Shown: positions 39,087 to 48,730 of the stretch, piece after piece
How the letters are laid out: each line of letters starts with the position of its first letter
Position numbering within the stretch: position 1 is the first letter of the stretch
NCBI GenBank assembly: GCA_963976865.1
Contig: CAXBLY010000004.1
Location: 161,225 to 225,224, forward strand
From: UBA1858 sp963976865
GTDB taxonomy: Bacteria; Pseudomonadota; Gammaproteobacteria; UBA4575
DNA: 64,000 nucleotides
Direction of reading: 5' to 3'
The notes under the pieces: model-generated
What the model saw: only the letters and a program-made list of their open reading frames with translations
Told to the model about the DNA's origin: nothing
Database searches by the model: none
Position numbers and translations under genes: made by a program

Positions 39087-40202
39087 ATGAAAATTGTTAT
39101 TGTCGCTGGCGAAGTGTCAGGTGATTTACTTGGCGGCAAATTAGCAAGCGCATTATACAATCACGATAAACAAATAAGTTTGTCTGGCATTGGCGGACAA
39201 ACAATGCGAGAGGCTGGAGTGCAAACATTGTTCGATGTCAGTGAGACATCTGTAGTTGGTATCGCAGAAGTTTTAAAACACTATCCCAGATTGCGCAGAA
39301 TATTGTCCGCACTTAAGAAGCATATAAATGCGATCAAACCGGATTTACTGATCTTAATTGATTACCCGGAATTTAACTTAAAGCTGGCTGCCTACGCAAA
39401 AAGCCTTGGTGTAAAAGTAATGTTTTATGTCAGTCCTCAGGTATGGGCGTGGCGCACAGGCAGAGTGAAGAAAATCAAGAAGTGCGTTGATTTAATGGCA
39501 GTGTTATTCCCATTCGAGCTGGACTTCTACAAACAAGCAAATGTACCGGTATGCCTTGTACGACACCCTCTATTGAATGATATTGACGCCATATACCGCA
39601 CTGAACAGAGCACTACTAAGCAGGTCACTACTATCGGACTGCTTCCAGGCAGTCGCAAAAATGAAATTAGCAAGCTACTCCCAATCATGATCGAGGCAGC
39701 TCAACGACTACAGAAAATAAAACCTGAAATTAAATTTATATTGCCCGTCGCACCTGGCACGAATATAAACACTCTAAAACAATATAATAAATACAATTTG
39801 CCAATCAGCTATCAGAAAGGCGATTTTTATGGGTCAATTCAGCGCTGTCAGGTGTTAGCCATCGCTTCTGGCACAGCAACCTTACAAGCCGCATTAATGG
39901 CCAGGGCGATGGTAGTGATATACAAAATATCGCCAGTCACATATAAATTATTTGGCCACATGGTTAATGTAGAACACATTTGTCTTGCCAATATTATTTT
40001 AAACAGACGCGCCTATACAGAATTAATCCAGGATAATGCAAGTGCTGAATCGCTGTTCAATTCACTGCTGGAACTGATCAATGACAGGCAGAGAGACGAG
40101 AAGGTGACTAAAAACCGGGAAGAACTTCATAATAAATTAAGTTCAGGAATCAATTCCACTGAACTTGCACAGCGCGCAATTACACTTGCCAGAAAAAGCT
40201 AA
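39087..40202 (+). CDS. lpxB: Lipid-A-disaccharide synthase
   Basis: This 371-residue GT19 glycosyltransferase starts KIVIVAGEVSGDLLGGKL and contains VSPQVWAWRTGRVKKIKK, VRHPL, LLPGSRKNEISKLLP and AIASGTATLQAALM, all typical of LpxB. It joins UDP-diacyl-GlcN (here probably the 2,3-diamino analogue) to lipid X. Normally lpxB follows lpxA on the same strand; here it is convergent, and the two stop codons overlap at 40199-40202. Third gene of gnnA-gnnB-lpxB. Confidence 0.96.
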   Translation: MKIVIVAGEVSGDLLGGKLASALYNHDKQISLSGIGGQTMREAGVQTLFDVSETSVVGIAEVLKHYPRLRRILSALKKHINAIKPDLLILIDYPEFNLKLAAYAKSLGVKVMFYVSPQVWAWRTGRVKKIKKCVDLMAVLFPFELDFYKQANVPVCLVRHPLLNDIDAIYRTEQSTTKQVTTIGLLPGSRKNEISKLLPIMIEAAQRLQKIKPEIKFILPVAPGTNINTLKQYNKYNLPISYQKGDFYGSIQRCQVLAIASGTATLQAALMARAMVVIYKISPVTYKLFGHMVNVEHICLANIILNRRAYTELIQDNASAESLFNSLLELINDRQRDEKVTKNREELHNKLSSGINSTELAQRAITLARKS

Positions 40203-41008
40203 CGAACAGTTCCTCGCTTACTGTTTTCTACAAAGTCTGCAAACTCACGCACTTCACTATATTGTTCGGCAATATCTTTAATTTTTTCAAATTGCTCTGC
40301 ACGGGAATTCCTGGAAACAATCAACGCTTTGTATACCTGATGAAGCGCCTGAATGACATCCTCACTAAATTCTCGACGACGCAAGCCTTCTTTATTAAGC
40401 CCAAAAGCTTTAGCCAGATTTCCTGAAGCCATCGTATAAGGAGGAAGATCCTTATTTAGTGCAGATCCCATGCCACAAAATGCATGTGCGCCGATATGGC
40501 AAAACTGATGTACCAGTGTAAAGCCACCTAATACAGCACAATCATCTACTCTTACATGTCCGGCAAGCGATGCTCCATTAGAAAAAATTGTGTTATCACC
40601 GATGACACAGTCATGCGCGATATGCACATACGCCATAATCCAGTTATCATTTCCAATGATTGTCGCACCTTGATTCGCACTGGTGCCTCTGTTTATCGTA
40701 CAGAATTCTCGAATTGTATTATTGTTGCCGATAATCAGCTTGCTTTCTTCGCCAGCAAATTTTTTATCCTGAGGAATTTCGCCCAAAGAAGAGAATTGAA
40801 ATATCTGATTGCCTTCACCTATCTTTGTTGGGCCCTGAATTACTACATGTGGCCCGATACATGTATTTGCACCTATCTCTACTTCTGCACCGATAATGCT
40901 GTATGGTCCAATGCTGACATTCTCAGCTATATACGCACTTTCATCTATCACCGCAGTTGGATGAACAACAGGTTTACTGGCGTGAAGCAATGTATCGGTA
41001 TTTCCCAT
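40199..41008 (-). CDS. lpxA: UDP-N-acetylglucosamine acyltransferase LpxA
   Basis: This 269-residue left-handed beta-helix acyltransferase has hexapeptide repeats, the catalytic-His region AHIAHDCVIGD, and VHQFCHIGAHAFCGMGSALNKDLPPY. Aligned by eye to E. coli LpxA, the acyl-length ruler Gly173 is replaced by Met, as in the C10-specific P. aeruginosa enzyme, so a 3-hydroxydecanoyl preference is expected. Given gnnA and gnnB nearby, its acceptor may be UDP-GlcNAc3N rather than UDP-GlcNAc. It follows fabZ by 2 bp. Confidence 0.96.
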   Translation of the reverse strand: MGNTDTLLHASKPVVHPTAVIDESAYIAENVSIGPYSIIGAEVEIGANTCIGPHVVIQGPTKIGEGNQIFQFSSLGEIPQDKKFAGEESKLIIGNNNTIREFCTINRGTSANQGATIIGNDNWIMAYVHIAHDCVIGDNTIFSNGASLAGHVRVDDCAVLGGFTLVHQFCHIGAHAFCGMGSALNKDLPPYTMASGNLAKAFGLNKEGLRRREFSEDVIQALHQVYKALIVSRNSRAEQFEKIKDIAEQYSEVREFADFVENSKRGTVR

Positions 41009-41010
41009 AC

Positions 41011-41457
41011 TTATAAGTCTTTAAACATACACTTTAGTTCCGCACTGGCAGCCAATTCACCGTCCACATATGCATTGGTTTCAAACACACCATAGTTTCT
41101 TTTCATTCTGGTTAAACGCGATTCTAGTCGCAATTGATCTCCCGGAACAACCGGGCGCTTGAAGCGAGCATTATCTATTCCCACAAATAAAAATAAACTC
41201 TCGTTTTCCGGCTTTAACTTTGGATCACTCAGAACCAGTACACCAGACACCTGGGCTAATGCTTCAAGAATCAATACTCCGGGGAATACCGGTGTGTTTG
41301 GGAAGTGTCCCTGGAAAAAAGCTTCATTAATCGTGACATTTTTAATTGCTGCAATTGAATCACCGTGTTTGCATTCAATAACTCGATCCAGCAACAAAAA
41401 AGGGTATCGATGGGGAAGATACTTCATAATTTCTGCAACGGACATAACGGCATCCAT
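41011..41457 (-). CDS. fabZ: 3-hydroxyacyl-ACP dehydratase FabZ
   Basis: The start at ATG 41457 gives 148 residues (151 in E. coli) and is preceded by GGGAAA that overlaps the lpxD stop region. A TTG 18 nt upstream has no support. Hot-dog fold motifs are IMKYLPHRYPFLLLDRV with the active His, and GHFPNTPVFPGVLILEALAQ with the active Glu. It dehydrates 3-hydroxyacyl-ACP and so competes with LpxA and LpxD for substrate. It lies between lpxD and lpxA, as is usual. Confidence 0.96.
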   Translation of the reverse strand: MDAVMSVAEIMKYLPHRYPFLLLDRVIECKHGDSIAAIKNVTINEAFFQGHFPNTPVFPGVLILEALAQVSGVLVLSDPKLKPENESLFLFVGIDNARFKRPVVPGDQLRLESRLTRMKRNYGVFETNAYVDGELAASAELKCMFKDL

Positions 41458-41458
41458 A

Positions 41459-42490
41459 TTATTTCCCTTTATCAATTCTATCTAACTTCTTGATTATATC
41501 ATTGACTCGCTTAAACAACGTATCAAGATCTTTAAATCTCGCTGCATTTCGCAACCAGCTGTTATTATCCTGAGCAGTTGTGCCTGACGAATACAAACCT
41601 GGTTTAGTAATCGATTTGCGAATAGCGGTCATCCCTGATACCTGCACGCCATCAGCAATCTGAATATGCCCCTGAATGCCTGCTGCAGCGCCAATCGCAC
41701 AATGTTTTCCAATAACTGTACTTCCTGCAATTCCAGTACAGCCCGCAATTGCAGTATGGGCACCAATAATAACGTTATGTGCAATTTGTATTTGATTGTC
41801 TAGCTTGGCACCCTGCTCGATAATCGTATCTTTTAGCGCGCCTCTATCAATGGTGGTATTTGCGCCTATCTCTACATCATCACCCAAAACAACTCGACCA
41901 AGTTGAGGAATTTTTTCCCAGACACCATGATTATTTGCCAGACCAAAACCATCGCTGGCGATCACAGCACCAGGATGAATGATAACTCGCTCACCTAAAA
42001 TGGCAGGACCCACAATACATACACGTGCAATTAATCGCGAAGACGCACCAATAAATGATGGGGCAGTAATTATCGTTCCTGGACCTATATAACAGTCACT
42101 TCCAATTGTACATTTAGCAGTAATAACCACATTAGGCCCAATATACACATTGTCAGCAATCTCACAGTCTTCATGAATAACTGCTGAAGGGTGGACACCT
42201 GCGATCAACTCATCTTCCGGATGCAGCAGCTTTGCTGCACGTGCAAACGTGAGATAAGGATTATCTGATACAAGCGCTGTAGCACTACAGTGTTCGACCA
42301 GTGCTTCTGGCACTATGACCGCAGTTGCTTTTGATTGTTTAAGTTTATTTTTATATTGACCAGAAACAGCAAATGAAAGACTCCCTTGGCGCGATTCATC
42401 CAAATCTGCCACATGGGTTACAACAGCATCACCATCTCCAAGAACATCAACGCCTATTTCGCGGGCCAACTCACGAACACTATAAGTCAT
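41459..42490 (-). CDS. lpxD: UDP-3-O-acylglucosamine N-acyltransferase LpxD
   Basis: This hexapeptide-repeat acyltransferase has the N-terminal uridine-binding domain (SVRELAREIGVDVLGDGD, DNPYLTFARAAKLL) followed by a long left-handed helix. GLANNHGVWEKIPQLGRVVLGDDVEIGANTTIDRG is split over the active region, with the catalytic-His segment QIAHNVIIG. ATG 42490 gives 343 residues; a TTG at 42502 adds four. If lipid A uses the diamino sugar, LpxD would acylate the second sugar nitrogen as usual. It lies 26 bp after skp. Confidence 0.95.
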   Translation of the reverse strand: MTYSVRELAREIGVDVLGDGDAVVTHVADLDESRQGSLSFAVSGQYKNKLKQSKATAVIVPEALVEHCSATALVSDNPYLTFARAAKLLHPEDELIAGVHPSAVIHEDCEIADNVYIGPNVVITAKCTIGSDCYIGPGTIITAPSFIGASSRLIARVCIVGPAILGERVIIHPGAVIASDGFGLANNHGVWEKIPQLGRVVLGDDVEIGANTTIDRGALKDTIIEQGAKLDNQIQIAHNVIIGAHTAIAGCTGIAGSTVIGKHCAIGAAAGIQGHIQIADGVQVSGMTAIRKSITKPGLYSSGTTAQDNNSWLRNAARFKDLDTLFKRVNDIIKKLDRIDKGK

Positions 42491-42516
42491 ATTATTGTTC
42501 AAGTTGTCAGGTGTAA

Positions 42517-43020
42517 CTACTGACCGGAATTGAGTTGTTGCAGAATCTGGTCAGTGATATCAACTCGAGGGCTGGCGTATAGCACTGCCTGGGTTAACAC
42601 TAAATCATAATTTTTTTGTTCAGAGAATTTTTTAATCACTTCATAGACTTTTTTCTGCAATGCACTGATTTCTTCATTTCGACGAATATTAATATCTTCC
42701 CTGTATTCATCTCTCATGCGGTTATGGTCACGCTTCTTACTTAAAATATCTCTCTCAAGCTCTATGCGATTAGCTTCACTCATAATACTTCCATCATTCT
42801 TAAGCTTCTCTTCCAGCTTAAGAATAGCATCTCGTGATGCTCCCAGCTGCCTGTCTCTGCTGGAAAACTCACTTTCCAGCGCTTTACGAACAGCCTGACC
42901 CTGTTGTGACTTTTCCATCAGCTTACCAAAATTAACATAGCCTATTTTAGATTCGGCATAAGCGGCTGATGCAAATCCCATGAACAGCAGCAAAATGACA
43001 GTAATTCGTTGTATATTCAA
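42517..43020 (-). CDS. skp: Periplasmic chaperone Skp/OmpH
   Basis: This 167-residue protein has a signal peptide (cleavage near AAYA-ES), IGYVNFGKLMEKSQQGQ and a long coiled coil (about 45-120) typical of the Skp tentacles. It holds unfolded outer-membrane proteins for BamA, encoded just upstream. Translation appears to start at TTG (43020): a strong AGGAG lies 7 nt before it and there is no nearby ATG. Confidence 0.92.
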   Translation of the reverse strand: MNIQRITVILLLFMGFASAAYAESKIGYVNFGKLMEKSQQGQAVRKALESEFSSRDRQLGASRDAILKLEEKLKNDGSIMSEANRIELERDILSKKRDHNRMRDEYREDINIRRNEEISALQKKVYEVIKKFSEQKNYDLVLTQAVLYASPRVDITDQILQQLNSGQ

Positions 43021-43035
43021 TTTACTTCTCCTGAG

Positions 43036-45336
43036 TTAAAAACTTGTGCCCAATTCAAACTGAAATGGCTGAGTCTCATCATTTTCATCATCGTTAAACG
43101 GACTAGCAAAACTCAATGTTATACCACCAAGGCCTGTTATTAAGTTTATTCCCAGCCCAGCACTCCCGCGCAGTTCACTGGTTTCAAAATCATCAAATTC
43201 CGCAAACACATTTCCCACATCGGCAAATATACCCAGCCTGAACCTTGATGCTTCCGCTAACGCCGGAATCGGAAAATAAAGTTCCACACTCGCAGTTGTT
43301 AGAAAGTTACCACCAAATGCATCATCTTGGGAATCCTGTGGACCTAAAGTATTATCCCTGAAGCCTCGCACTGAACCAGTTCCACCCGCCCTGAATTTCT
43401 CAAAAAACGGCAAGTCCGTTGTACTTCCAAAGCTGTCTCCGTATCCTATTTCCGATCGGGTTGAAAAAGTAAAGGTGTCATTCAGCGGTATAAGCCATAT
43501 AATTTCGTGACTGGCCTTATAGTATTCAAGGTCACTGGAAGGAACCGAAAACTCAAATCTTGTCCTGTGGAAGAGACCTTTAGTTCCAAATGTTCTTCGG
43601 TTTCGAGAATCGTGGGAATAAATTCCAGTTAGATTAAAATTAAGAAAATCATTACCATTATCATTCAAAAAATTATTCACCTCATCAGAAGAGCTTGTAC
43701 TGGTGTTGATCTGGGTTGTTCTGAGATCTCCAACCACGCTGACTCTATCCACTTCTGTTAGCGGTATTCCATAATTGGCACGCAGACTAAATTGATCGGA
43801 ATCAAAATCTGAAATATCAGCTCGTCCAGCATCAGTAGAAATGTAGCTAAAACCGAATCCCCTGCTTACACCATCAATTGTATGATATGGATCACTATAT
43901 GAAAAATCATAAACAGTATTCACTCGACTGGTATTTATTCTAAAAGCTACCTGTTTACCCGTACCGAGAAAGTTATCCTGGCTAACACTAGTTGTGATAA
44001 CAGCTCCCTGACTATCAGATAGTCCTGCCCCAATTGAGAAGCTTCCGGCTAATCGCTCAGTTAAATTGATATTAATATCCACAAAATCATCTTCTCCAGG
44101 TATTTGCACTGTATCAATTTCAACATTTTCCACAAATGCTAAACGTTGAATTCTACTCCGCGACGCTTCTATACCTGCTTGCGAATACCAGCCACCTTCC
44201 ATTTGCCTTAACTCACGACGATAGACTTCGTCCCGGCTATACTGATTTCCAAACACATTCACTCTTCGAACATAGACTCTTTTCCCTTGATCTATGAAAA
44301 ACGTCAGATTCACTGATTTGGTTTCTTCATCGACTTCGGGAATGGGATTAACTCTCGCAAAAGCATAACCGTCGGCACCGAGACGGTTCGAAATACGCTC
44401 CGATGACGCGACTACGTGACTGCGGGAAAATATCTCTCCCACTTCAGCGGTGATCAAATCCCTAAGTTCCTGCTCAGGCACTTCAAAAGTACCTGCTAGC
44501 TTGACGTCTGCAAGCGTGTACTGATCACCTTCATCCACATTGATAGTAATGAATATATCTTTTTTATCAGGGGTAATAGCCACCTGGGTTGAATCTACTG
44601 AAAAATTCAAATAGCCAGTATTGAGGTATTGGGAGCGTAGTTTTTCAAGGTCCGCAGATAATCGCTGCTTTGAATACTTGTCATTATCCGCCCAGATTTT
44701 CCAAAACGGTTTATTCCCGGACTCAAATTTTTTCTTCAGCTTTTTATCTTTATAAATAGTGTTACCAACAATATTGACATCTTTAATCTTTGCAGCCTTG
44801 CCTTCAGCGATCTGTATTTTTACATCGACTCTATTCCGGGCCAGCTCTGTTGTTATCGTTTTAATCTGCACGTTATATTTGCCACGCGCAAAATACTGTT
44901 GCAGCAATTCATTTTCCAAACGATCGAGCACTGAGCGATTCAACACCCGACCGGGTGCGATCCCGATATCTGTCAAACTTTCTATTAACTGCTCATCTGG
45001 AATATCTTTATTTCCAATAATATCTAACGAGGCTATTCCCGGGCGTTCTTTTATTACAACGATAAGGACTGAATCTTCCAGCCGCAGCACAACATCACTG
45101 AATAACTCTGTCTTATAAAGTTCACGTATCACTTCTGCAGAATCCGAATCAGTGAATACATCTCCCACTTTTACAGGGATATATGTAAAGACAGTACCAG
45201 GCTCTATCCTTTCCAACCCCTCAATAACAATGTCTCGAATCTTAAAAGGTTCAGCATTAACTGCATTCAAACACAGCAATACAAGTAACAGGATAAATGT
45301 ATTTATTATTCTTGTTTTTACTCTCACGTTTACCAT
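43036..45336 (-). CDS. bamA: Outer membrane protein assembly factor BamA
   Basis: This 766-residue Omp85 protein has a signal peptide (cleavage near NAVNA-EP) and five POTRA domains, beginning FKIRDIVIEGLERIEPGTV. A 16-strand barrel follows, with the loop-6 motif VRGF in GTGSVRGFRDNTLGP and a C-terminal Phe (FELGTSF). It inserts beta-barrel proteins into the outer membrane. Neighbours rseP and skp match the conserved order. Slightly shorter than E. coli BamA (810). Confidence 0.96.
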   Translation of the reverse strand: MVNVRVKTRIINTFILLLVLLCLNAVNAEPFKIRDIVIEGLERIEPGTVFTYIPVKVGDVFTDSDSAEVIRELYKTELFSDVVLRLEDSVLIVVIKERPGIASLDIIGNKDIPDEQLIESLTDIGIAPGRVLNRSVLDRLENELLQQYFARGKYNVQIKTITTELARNRVDVKIQIAEGKAAKIKDVNIVGNTIYKDKKLKKKFESGNKPFWKIWADNDKYSKQRLSADLEKLRSQYLNTGYLNFSVDSTQVAITPDKKDIFITINVDEGDQYTLADVKLAGTFEVPEQELRDLITAEVGEIFSRSHVVASSERISNRLGADGYAFARVNPIPEVDEETKSVNLTFFIDQGKRVYVRRVNVFGNQYSRDEVYRRELRQMEGGWYSQAGIEASRSRIQRLAFVENVEIDTVQIPGEDDFVDININLTERLAGSFSIGAGLSDSQGAVITTSVSQDNFLGTGKQVAFRINTSRVNTVYDFSYSDPYHTIDGVSRGFGFSYISTDAGRADISDFDSDQFSLRANYGIPLTEVDRVSVVGDLRTTQINTSTSSSDEVNNFLNDNGNDFLNFNLTGIYSHDSRNRRTFGTKGLFHRTRFEFSVPSSDLEYYKASHEIIWLIPLNDTFTFSTRSEIGYGDSFGSTTDLPFFEKFRAGGTGSVRGFRDNTLGPQDSQDDAFGGNFLTTASVELYFPIPALAEASRFRLGIFADVGNVFAEFDDFETSELRGSAGLGINLITGLGGITLSFASPFNDDENDETQPFQFELGTSF

Positions 45337-45345
45337 TCAGTTTAA

Positions 45346-46710
45346 TTAGCTAAATACACGTTGGAAATCGTTGTAAAACGCCAACGACATCAGCCCTGCC
45401 AACATGAAAATTCCTATTTTTTGTCCTATTAGCTGTGTCGATTCAGACACAGGACTTCCCTTAACCATCTCGATCACGCAGTACAACAAATGACCGCCAT
45501 CTAAAATCGGTACTGGCATAAGATTAAGTATACCAATACTGATGCTTATGATGGCTAAAGTACTGAGAAAGGTTGCCAAACCCAACTGAGCCGAAATACC
45601 AGCATATTCTGCAATTGATATTGGCCCACTGATATTCTTTACTGAAGCCTGGCCGGTTATGAGCTTGCCCAGCAGTTTAACTGTCAGAACACTCATATCA
45701 AGCGTTTTTATTGCTCCCTTAGCTATTGAGTCAAACACCCCTTCCCGTATAGTGATTTGACGCTTTTCACGTTCACTTTCATTTATCCATGGGTACGCGC
45801 CTATTCTGCCTATATTCCGGCCATCTACAACTTCAGATGAGGGGGTAAGACTAATACTTAACTGCTCGGAATTTCTTAACACCTGTAGCGCAATCGGTCT
45901 CGAGGGATTATCTTGCACAATTTTCACCCATTGCGCCCAATCCAGCACAACCTCACCGTTAGCTGTTAGTATTGCATCACCTTCTTTAAGCCCCTGTTGC
46001 TTGGCTGCGCTACCAGGGGTGAATTTTCCCAATTTGGCATCCAGCTTCAGACGCCAGGGCTCAACCCCTATCTTCTCCAGAGGACTACCTTCATCTAATA
46101 GCGCTTTGGTATTTGAAAGATCGAGTGCGACTTCAGAGACGTCTTGCTGCTGGTCTTTTTTACGAACTTTGACAATTCCTGTTTTCAGCCCCTCATTAAT
46201 CAACTCAATACTGGCTTCTTCCCACGTATAAACTGGTTGCTCATTAATCTGTACTAATACGTCTCCCGCATTTAATCCCGCTTGATAGGCAAGACTTTCT
46301 TTCTCTACTTTTCCAATTTCAGGAACAATTCCCTGCACGCCGACGACATACATACAGGCATAGGCAAACACAGCAAAGATGAAGTTAAATAGCGGACCCG
46401 CAGCAGCGATTGCGAATCGCGAACCGACTGGTTGTCGATTAAATGCGAATTCCTGCTCATGAGGTTCAACGTTACCCTCTCGCTCATCCAGCATTTTCAC
46501 ATAGCCGCCCAGCGGGATTGAGGCAAGCACGTATTCCACGCCACTTTTTGGAGAAACATATCGAAGTAATGAACGGCCAAAGCCAACAGAAAAACGCAGT
46601 ACCTTTACACCCAGTAGGCGTGCAACTATAAAATGACCAAATTCGTGCACTGTCACAATTACGCTGACAGCAACAATAAAAGACACAACACTGATGATAA
46701 TATTATTCAT
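45346..46710 (-). CDS. rseP: RIP metalloprotease RseP
   Basis: This 454-residue site-2 protease has the zinc motif HEFGH at 22-26 in the first membrane helix, two PDZ domains in the periplasmic part (YQAGLNAGDVLVQINEQPV and KQQGLKEGDAILTANGEVV), and LDGGHLLY near the C-terminus as the second active-site motif. It cleaves the anti-sigma factor RseA/MucA after DegS and also removes signal-peptide remnants. It lies between dxr and bamA, as in Pseudomonas. Confidence 0.96.
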   Translation of the reverse strand: MNNIIISVVSFIVAVSVIVTVHEFGHFIVARLLGVKVLRFSVGFGRSLLRYVSPKSGVEYVLASIPLGGYVKMLDEREGNVEPHEQEFAFNRQPVGSRFAIAAAGPLFNFIFAVFAYACMYVVGVQGIVPEIGKVEKESLAYQAGLNAGDVLVQINEQPVYTWEEASIELINEGLKTGIVKVRKKDQQQDVSEVALDLSNTKALLDEGSPLEKIGVEPWRLKLDAKLGKFTPGSAAKQQGLKEGDAILTANGEVVLDWAQWVKIVQDNPSRPIALQVLRNSEQLSISLTPSSEVVDGRNIGRIGAYPWINESEREKRQITIREGVFDSIAKGAIKTLDMSVLTVKLLGKLITGQASVKNISGPISIAEYAGISAQLGLATFLSTLAIISISIGILNLMPVPILDGGHLLYCVIEMVKGSPVSESTQLIGQKIGIFMLAGLMSLAFYNDFQRVFS

Positions 46711-46720
46711 ATATTCGGAG

Positions 46721-47917
46721 TTAACTGGTTAGCTCTTGAATTTTTTGAGTTGCTGTTTGACGTGCGCATTGATCTATATGCAATATAGCTTCGACGCTTT
46801 CCGCGGCAACTGGTTCCACTTTTTCAACAACACTGGCGACAACATTATATATTTCTGGAAATTTAATTTTCCCATCCAGAAAAGACTGTACAGCTTCTTC
46901 GTTGGCAGCATTCATGACTGCAGGACAAGCACCTCCCGTTCTTTGCACTTCCACAGCTAATTTCAAACAGGGAAAACGCTGCAAGTCAGGTTCAAAAAAC
47001 TCTAAACCACTATGTTGCGTCATATCCAGCCCCTTCACACCGGAATCAATACGCACCGGCCAGGCCATGGCATGGGCGATCGGCACTCGCATATCCGGAA
47101 AACCCATATGGGCGATCATAGAACCATCCCTGTAAGTCACCATAGCATGAACAATTGACTGCGGATGAATCACCACATTAACCATAGATATATCCAGAGA
47201 AAATAGTAAACATGCTTCAATGACTTCCAGTCCTTTGTTCATCATGGTGGCAGAGTCAACCGAAATTTTCCGCCCCATTTCCCATTTTGGATGGGCGCAT
47301 GCCTGTTCTGGTGTCATTTGTGTTAACTCAGATAAAGCAGTATATAAAAAAGGGCCACCAGATGCTGTTAAAGTTACCCGGCTGGCACCTGCTTTAACCT
47401 GCGTATTAGCAAGGTTTTGCAGGCACTGAAAAACCGCATTATGCTCACTATCAATAGGTAGCAATGTCGCGTGATTCTGCTCTGCGGTTGCGATTAATAA
47501 TTCCCCAGACATTACCAGCGCTTCTTTATTTGCCAGCAATAGTGTTTTACCCGCTTTCGCTGCAGCCAGTGTCGACAATAAACCCGCCGCACCAACAATC
47601 GCCGCCATCACACAATCCACCTCGGGCAAAGAGGCGATGGCAATTAAACCCTCACTACCGACAATCAGTTCAGGTACCGATTTTAACTGAGAAGATTTCT
47701 GCCTGAATTCATTTGCGGCATCTTCGTCAGTTAACACCACATAATCAGGTGAGAATTTCTTTGACTGTTCAATAATTTCATCAACAGATCGCCTCGCCCC
47801 AAGTGCAACCACATGAAACATTTCCGGGTTTCTCTCAATCACATCCAGCGTGCTTTTTCCTACACTGCCAGTAGACCCCAGTATTGCAATACCTTTGGAT
47901 TGACTATTTATTCGCAT
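46721..47917 (-). CDS. dxr: 1-deoxy-D-xylulose 5-phosphate reductoisomerase
   Basis: This 398-residue enzyme has the NADPH motif IAILGSTGSVGKSTLDVI, LLANKEALVMSGELL, and the metal/substrate site DSEHNAVFQCL with SASGG-like TASGGPF. It commits DXP to the MEP isoprenoid pathway, which also uses ispD and ispF in this window. Its location between cdsA and rseP is the Pseudomonas order; E. coli has dxr before uppS. Confidence 0.96.
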   Translation of the reverse strand: MRINSQSKGIAILGSTGSVGKSTLDVIERNPEMFHVVALGARRSVDEIIEQSKKFSPDYVVLTDEDAANEFRQKSSQLKSVPELIVGSEGLIAIASLPEVDCVMAAIVGAAGLLSTLAAAKAGKTLLLANKEALVMSGELLIATAEQNHATLLPIDSEHNAVFQCLQNLANTQVKAGASRVTLTASGGPFLYTALSELTQMTPEQACAHPKWEMGRKISVDSATMMNKGLEVIEACLLFSLDISMVNVVIHPQSIVHAMVTYRDGSMIAHMGFPDMRVPIAHAMAWPVRIDSGVKGLDMTQHSGLEFFEPDLQRFPCLKLAVEVQRTGGACPAVMNAANEEAVQSFLDGKIKFPEIYNVVASVVEKVEPVAAESVEAILHIDQCARQTATQKIQELTS

Positions 47918-47920
47918 TGT

Positions 47921-48730
47921 TTAAACCATCCAGTACATGCCCAGCATAAAACCGGGTGATGCAGCCAAAAGACTGTCAATCCTGTCTAATACCCCACCAT
48001 GGCCCGGCACCAGAAAGCCGCTGTCTTTCTTACCCGCGTTGCGTTTTAACAGGCTTTCAAATAAATCTCCTACAACGGAAATCAATGCGCTAAGCACACA
48101 CAGAATCACAAAGTAGATAGCTGCACCCCATGCCAATTGTTCTTGCCACATCCAGACCCCAAGAAGCGAAAGTACAAAAGTACCGGCCATGGCACCCAGC
48201 ACACCTTCACGTGTTTTACCTGGACTCAATTGTTCCGCAAGTTTATTACGACCAAATTTCTTTCCTGTAAAATAGGCGGCAATATCAGCAACCCAGACAA
48301 GCACAAATAAAAACAGCAACAATCCCGGTTTTTGCTGATGTAACGCGGTCATTGCCAGCCAGCCAGAAGCTATAACAAAATATCCACTGTAATGCAGAAA
48401 CCCTGCTAACAGATAATTCCCTAACCAGGAAGACTGGTAAAATGACAGCAGCAGCAAGATAAACACCCAATAAACACTGCCGGCCAACATCACCAGATAA
48501 ATATGGCTGTCATCCAGCATAAACCAGCAACCTGCCATTAATCCCAAGCAAATAATTACATAAACAATTTTCTGCAAAAGTGTGTTTGCCACCATGGTAG
48601 CCCACTCCCAGGCGCCTGCAAGCGCGATGACCGCTAAAAACCCTGCAAACCAGTCGTATGGCATAAACAATATTGACAACACGACAATTGGCGCCAGGAT
48701 GACTGCAGTGATTACTCTTTGCTTAAGCAT
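47921..48730 (-). CDS. cdsA: Phosphatidate cytidylyltransferase
   Basis: This 269-residue polytopic inner-membrane enzyme has about eight hydrophobic segments and the CdsA signature near the C-terminus, SVVGDLFESLLKRNAGKKDS followed by PGHGGVLDRIDSLL. It makes CDP-diacylglycerol from phosphatidic acid and CTP. Its start overlaps the uppS end by 8 bp, and dxr follows after 3 bp. Confidence 0.95.
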   Translation of the reverse strand: MLKQRVITAVILAPIVVLSILFMPYDWFAGFLAVIALAGAWEWATMVANTLLQKIVYVIICLGLMAGCWFMLDDSHIYLVMLAGSVYWVFILLLLSFYQSSWLGNYLLAGFLHYSGYFVIASGWLAMTALHQQKPGLLLFLFVLVWVADIAAYFTGKKFGRNKLAEQLSPGKTREGVLGAMAGTFVLSLLGVWMWQEQLAWGAAIYFVILCVLSALISVVGDLFESLLKRNAGKKDSGFLVPGHGGVLDRIDSLLAASPGFMLGMYWMV

